Source of the DNA: an uncultured Eubacteriales bacterium
Lineage (GTDB): Bacteria > Bacillota > Clostridia > Oscillospirales > Oscillospiraceae
Length of the DNA: 44,465 nt
Assembly: GCA_900545815.1 (NCBI GenBank)
Contig: URAM01000015.1
Span: forward strand, 1-44,465
Reading direction: 5' to 3'
Below the pieces are notes generated by a model that worked only from the letters and a program-made list of their open reading frames with translations, ran no database searches and was not told the origin of the DNA. The position numbers and the translations under genes are program-made. The first letter of the stretch is position 1. Each line of letters opens with the position of its first letter. This document shows positions 41,385-44,465 of this stretch, piece after piece.

Positions 41385-41639
41385 TCTGTTTTTGGTTTGA
41401 GACCCAAGCAAAACTCACTATTTTAAAAGCACTTTTGCGCTCTGAGCGCAAGGCGCAAGCCTTGCCAGGAGTCGTTTATCATATATTGATCGGGGTGTGT
41501 ATCCCACACCTGCGAAATATGGGTAGACCTCTGGCGGGCACTGGACAAGCAGGCACTTGTCTCACACGGAAGCGGCTCTCCCCGCACGGGAACCGCTCTC
41601 GAGTACCTATGAAATCATACTGTGAAGGAGGGAAGTAAA
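41385..41639 (+). promoter_or_regulatory. Structured 255-base spacer between rpsL and rpsG
   Basis: No gene. Hairpins: TTGCGCTC/GAGCGCAA (41435-41451), AAGGC-GCAA-GCCTT (41450-41463, overlapping the former), GGTGTG/CACACC (41494-41510), GACAAG/CTTGTC around 41554-41572, and AGCGG/CCGCT with inner CCCG/CGGG (41571-41597), just before the rpsG ribosome site. A ribosomal-protein autoregulatory leader is the simplest guess; I cannot match a named family. Confidence 0.5.
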
Positions 41640-42110
41640 GTGCCTAGAAGAGGAAACGTACCCAAGCGTGAAATTCTCCCCGACCCCATCTATAATTCCG
41701 TTCTGGTGACCAAGCTGGTCAACAGCATCATGCTGGACGGCAAGAAGGGCGTAGCTCAGAAGGTCGTTTACGGCGCTTTTGACATCATCCAGGAAAAGAC
41801 CGAAAAGGATGCCCTGGAAGTGTTCCGTGACGCATTGGAAAACATCATGCCTACCCTGGAATGTAAGACCCGCCGTGTCGGCGGCGCCAACTACCAGGTG
41901 CCGATGGAAGTTCGTCCCGTCCGTCGTCAGACCCTGGGTCTGCGCTGGCTGACCAACTATTCCAGAGCGCGCAGCGAACGCACCATGAAGGAACGCCTGG
42001 CCGGCGAGATCATGGACGCTTACAACAACGCAGGTAACGCTGTGAAAAAGCGTGAAGACACCCACAAGATGGCAGAAGCCAACAAGGCTTTCGCCCACTT
42101 CCGTTGGTGA
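41640..42110 (+). CDS. rpsG: 30S ribosomal protein S7
   Basis: 156 residues, full length. Starts GTG at 41640 (PRRGNVPKREILPDP) with GAAGGAGGG upstream; an earlier in-frame ATG at 41628 overlaps that site. Blocks VNSIMLDGKKGVAQKVVYGAF and VGGANYQVP are typical. S7 nucleates 30S head assembly. Confidence 0.97.
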   Translation: MPRRGNVPKREILPDPIYNSVLVTKLVNSIMLDGKKGVAQKVVYGAFDIIQEKTEKDALEVFRDALENIMPTLECKTRRVGGANYQVPMEVRPVRRQTLGLRWLTNYSRARSERTMKERLAGEIMDAYNNAGNAVKKREDTHKMAEANKAFAHFRW

Positions 42111-42152
42111 TCATAACCCCGTTTTATTTGCAATTTTAAGGAGCAAACATTC

Positions 42153-44234
42153 ATGCCAAGAAAAACCTCACTTGAGAAAACGAGAAACATCGGTATTATG
42201 GCACATATCGATGCCGGTAAGACTACCACGACTGAACGCATCCTGTACTACACCGGTGTAAATCACAAACTTGGCGAGACCCATGAGGGCACTGCCACCA
42301 TGGACTGGATGGTTCAGGAGCAGGAGCGAGGCATCACCATCACCAGTGCTGCCACCACCTGTTTCTGGCGGGATCACCGCATTAACATTATCGACACTCC
42401 GGGCCACGTGGACTTTACCGTGGAAGTGGAGCGCTCCCTGCGTGTGCTGGACGGCAGCGTGACCGTCCTGTGCGCCAAGGGCGGTGTGGAACCCCAGTCT
42501 GAGACCGTCTGGCGCCAGGCTGACCATTACAAGGTTCCCCGTATGATCTACGTCAATAAGATGGACATCATGGGCGCAGATTTCTTCCGCGTGTTGGACA
42601 TGGTTCATGACCGCCTGAAGGCCAACGCTGTGCCCATCCAGCTGCCCATTGGCGCCGAAGATACCTTCCGAGGCATCATCGACCTGGTGGAGATGAACGC
42701 TGACATCTATTACGATGATATGGGCAAAGATATGCGGGTGGAAGAAATTCCGGCCGATATGCTGGAGATGGCACAGGAATACCGAGAAAAGCTGCTGGAC
42801 TGTGTTGCCGACATTGATGATGACATCATGATGATGGTGTTGGAAGGGGAGGACGTCCCCGCCGACCAGATCCGCGCAGCCATCCGCCGCGGCACCATCC
42901 ACAACCAGATGGTTCCCGTGGTCTGCGGTACGTCCTATCGCAACAAGGGCGTGCAGAAGCTGCTGGATGCCATCGTGGACTATATGCCCGCACCTACTGA
43001 TGTCCCCGCCATCCGCGGCATCAACCCCAAGACGGAGGAAGAAGAAGAACGTCCTTCTGACGATAAGGCTCCCTTCTCCGCTCTGGCCTTCAAGATCATG
43101 ACCGACCCCTATGTGGGCCGCCTCTCCTTCTTCCGGGTCTATTCCGGTACGGTAAAGACTGGATCTTCTGTGCTCAACAGCACCAAGGGCAAGAAGGAAC
43201 GTCTGGGCCGCATCCTTCAGATGCACGCCAACCACCGAGAGGATATTGAGCAGGTCTACTCCGGCGATATCGTTGCCGCCGTCGGCCTGAAGAATACCAC
43301 CACCGGCGACACCCTGTGTGCCGAGCACGCCCCCATCATCCTGGAATCCATGGAATTCCCAGAACCGGTCATCCGAGTGGCCATCGAGCCCAAGACCAAA
43401 GCCGGTCAGGAGAAGATGTCCGTTGCCCTGATCAAGCTGGCAGAGGAAGACCCCACCTTCAAGACCTATACGGATGAAGAAACCGGTCAGACCATCATCG
43501 CCGGTATGGGCGAACTGCATCTGCAGATCATCGTTGACCGTCTGCTCCGTGAGTTCAAGGTGGAGGCCAACGTGGGCGCACCTCAGGTCGCTTATAAGGA
43601 AACCATCCGGAAAAAGGTCACCCAGGATACCAAGTACGCCCGCCAGTCCGGCGGTAAGGGTCAGTACGGCCATGTCAAGATCACCATTGAACCCAACGAG
43701 TCCGGCAAGGGCTACGAGTTCACCAACTCCATCGTGGGCGGCTCTATTCCCAAGGAATATATCCCCGCCGTGGACGCTGGTATCCAGGGTGCAATGCAGG
43801 CAGGTGTGCTGGCAGGCTATCCCGTTGTTGATGTGAAAGTCGATTTGTTCGATGGTTCCTACCACGAGGTGGACTCGTCGGAGATGGCCTTCAAGATCGC
43901 AGGCTCTATGGCTTTCAAGGAAGCCATGCGCAAGGCAGATCCTGTCCTGCAGGAGCCCATCATGAAAGTCTCCGTCATTGTCCCTGACGACTACATGGGC
44001 GATGTCATTGGCGACTTGAACAGCCGCCGCGGACAGGTTCAGGGTATGGAACCCCGCAACGGCGCCACCCAGATTGACGCGTTTGTTCCGCTCAGCGCCA
44101 TGTTTGGCTACGCCACCGATTTGCGCTCCCGCACCCAGGGTCGTGGCCAGTATACTATGGAGCCCAGCCACTATGAGGAGATTCCCAAGTCTCTGGCTGA
44201 AAAGATTATTGCCAGCCGCGGCGGAAATCACTGA
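42153..44234 (+). CDS. fusA: Elongation factor G
   Basis: A 693-residue translocation GTPase. G1 AHIDAGKTT is at residues 17-25, ERGITITSA carries the switch-I Thr, DTPGHVDF is G3 and VNKMDIMGADF G4. Domains II-V are complete, ending with FGYATDLRSRTQGRGQYTMEP. AAGGAG precedes the ATG. Confidence 0.98.
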   Translation: MPRKTSLEKTRNIGIMAHIDAGKTTTTERILYYTGVNHKLGETHEGTATMDWMVQEQERGITITSAATTCFWRDHRINIIDTPGHVDFTVEVERSLRVLDGSVTVLCAKGGVEPQSETVWRQADHYKVPRMIYVNKMDIMGADFFRVLDMVHDRLKANAVPIQLPIGAEDTFRGIIDLVEMNADIYYDDMGKDMRVEEIPADMLEMAQEYREKLLDCVADIDDDIMMMVLEGEDVPADQIRAAIRRGTIHNQMVPVVCGTSYRNKGVQKLLDAIVDYMPAPTDVPAIRGINPKTEEEEERPSDDKAPFSALAFKIMTDPYVGRLSFFRVYSGTVKTGSSVLNSTKGKKERLGRILQMHANHREDIEQVYSGDIVAAVGLKNTTTGDTLCAEHAPIILESMEFPEPVIRVAIEPKTKAGQEKMSVALIKLAEEDPTFKTYTDEETGQTIIAGMGELHLQIIVDRLLREFKVEANVGAPQVAYKETIRKKVTQDTKYARQSGGKGQYGHVKITIEPNESGKGYEFTNSIVGGSIPKEYIPAVDAGIQGAMQAGVLAGYPVVDVKVDLFDGSYHEVDSSEMAFKIAGSMAFKEAMRKADPVLQEPIMKVSVIVPDDYMGDVIGDLNSRRGQVQGMEPRNGATQIDAFVPLSAMFGYATDLRSRTQGRGQYTMEPSHYEEIPKSLAEKIIASRGGNH

Positions 44235-44260
44235 TTTTTCGCAAAGAACTGAAATTGCTA

Positions 44261-44289
44261 TTGCAATTCCTGGTTCAATAGGATACAAT
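44261..44289 (+). promoter_or_regulatory. Candidate promoter upstream of tuf
   Basis: TTGCAA (44261-44266), 17-base spacer, TACAAT (44284-44289), about 70 bases before tuf, so tuf may be transcribed extra to the operon. Confidence 0.45.
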
Positions 44290-44359
44290 GGCGAATAGAG
44301 AACTTTTATTATCATTTTAAACGAACTGTTTGATTTCTACATTTTAGGAGGAAATTATT

Positions 44360-44465
44360 ATGGCAAAGCAAAAGTTTGACCGTAGCAAACCCCATGTAAA
44401 TATCGGCACCATCGGTCACGTCGACCACGGCAAGACCACCCTGACTGCTGCTATCACCAAGTACC
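44360..44465 (+). CDS. tuf: Elongation factor Tu, 3' end outside window
   Basis: The first 35 codons only: MAKQKFDRSKPHVNIGTIGH, then VDHGKTTLTAAITKY with the G1 motif GHVDHGKT. TAGGAGG precedes the ATG. It is 125 bases downstream of fusA, the normal str operon order. Certain by sequence and context. Confidence 0.97.
   Translation, partial: MAKQKFDRSKPHVNIGTIGHVDHGKTTLTAAITKY

Overview
The window is a gene-dense, GC-rich chromosomal segment of a low-redundancy, operon-organised Gram-positive genome. Housekeeping genes (smc-ftsY-rph, rpsL-rpsG-fusA-tuf, leuS, rpsU, proCBA) have Clostridia-like sequences. A bile salt hydrolase of the Clostridium perfringens type, a sporulation-style cell-wall amidase without a signal peptide and a phosphatidylserine/phosphatidylethanolamine operon all fit an intestinal Clostridia member. 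Oscillospiraceae (Flavonifractor/Lawsonibacter-like) is my best guess, but that is inference from sequence flavour, not a search. I see no prophage, transposase, integrase or CRISPR array.

Layout. 1-3347: the end of cinA, then an HAD phosphatase and a 3-methyladenine glycosylase on the minus strand, divergent from uracil-DNA glycosylase. 3450-6716: a four-gene envelope lipid operon (PAP2 phosphatase, YbhN-like flippase, PssA, Psd), followed by a bile salt hydrolase and a small membrane protein. 8159-10560: the CstA carbon-starvation transporter with an unknown partner gene, behind a promoter with three helically phased repeats. 10803-14812: the malQ-glgP glycogen/maltodextrin operon (minus). 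15076-17036: an NhaC-family transporter controlled by a clear lysine riboswitch with its terminator. 17048-18961: shikimate kinase, a TRIC-type channel and an Rrf2/IscR-like regulator. 19248-22186: the proC-proB-proA operon (minus). 22335-24581: an amidase, a Nudix hydrolase, tRNA-Val and a Cys-rich small protein. 24835-32670: the smc-ftsY-rph-rdgB-yhbY-nadD/yqeK-rsfS operon. 32851-40699: leuS, rpsU, a GH18-like protein, a yqeG/endonuclease IV/M24 peptidase operon and a secreted CHAP protein. 40777-44465: the str operon, rpsL-rpsG-fusA-tuf (tuf is cut by the window end).

The most unusual feature is a family of structured intergenic repeats: five substantial copies at 14839, 19014, 24654, 32671 (inverted) and 35820, plus a one-stem remnant at 18366. 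Each has a 5' hairpin preceded by a CTCRCAGAGTT-like box, a second hairpin with a near-invariant GCGTGTA loop closed by CG/CG, a variable middle hairpin and a 3' hairpin. The stem sequences differ between copies but pairing is kept, so the family looks selected as folded RNA (or cruciform DNA). I cannot match it to a named RNA or repeat family. One copy sits between duplicated copies of the rpsU terminator, and another appears to supply the -35 box of the smc promoter.

Most genes have clear Shine-Dalgarno sites and several pairs overlap by ATGA, which points to translational coupling. Promoters below are by-eye matches to sigma-A consensus boxes and have not been tested.
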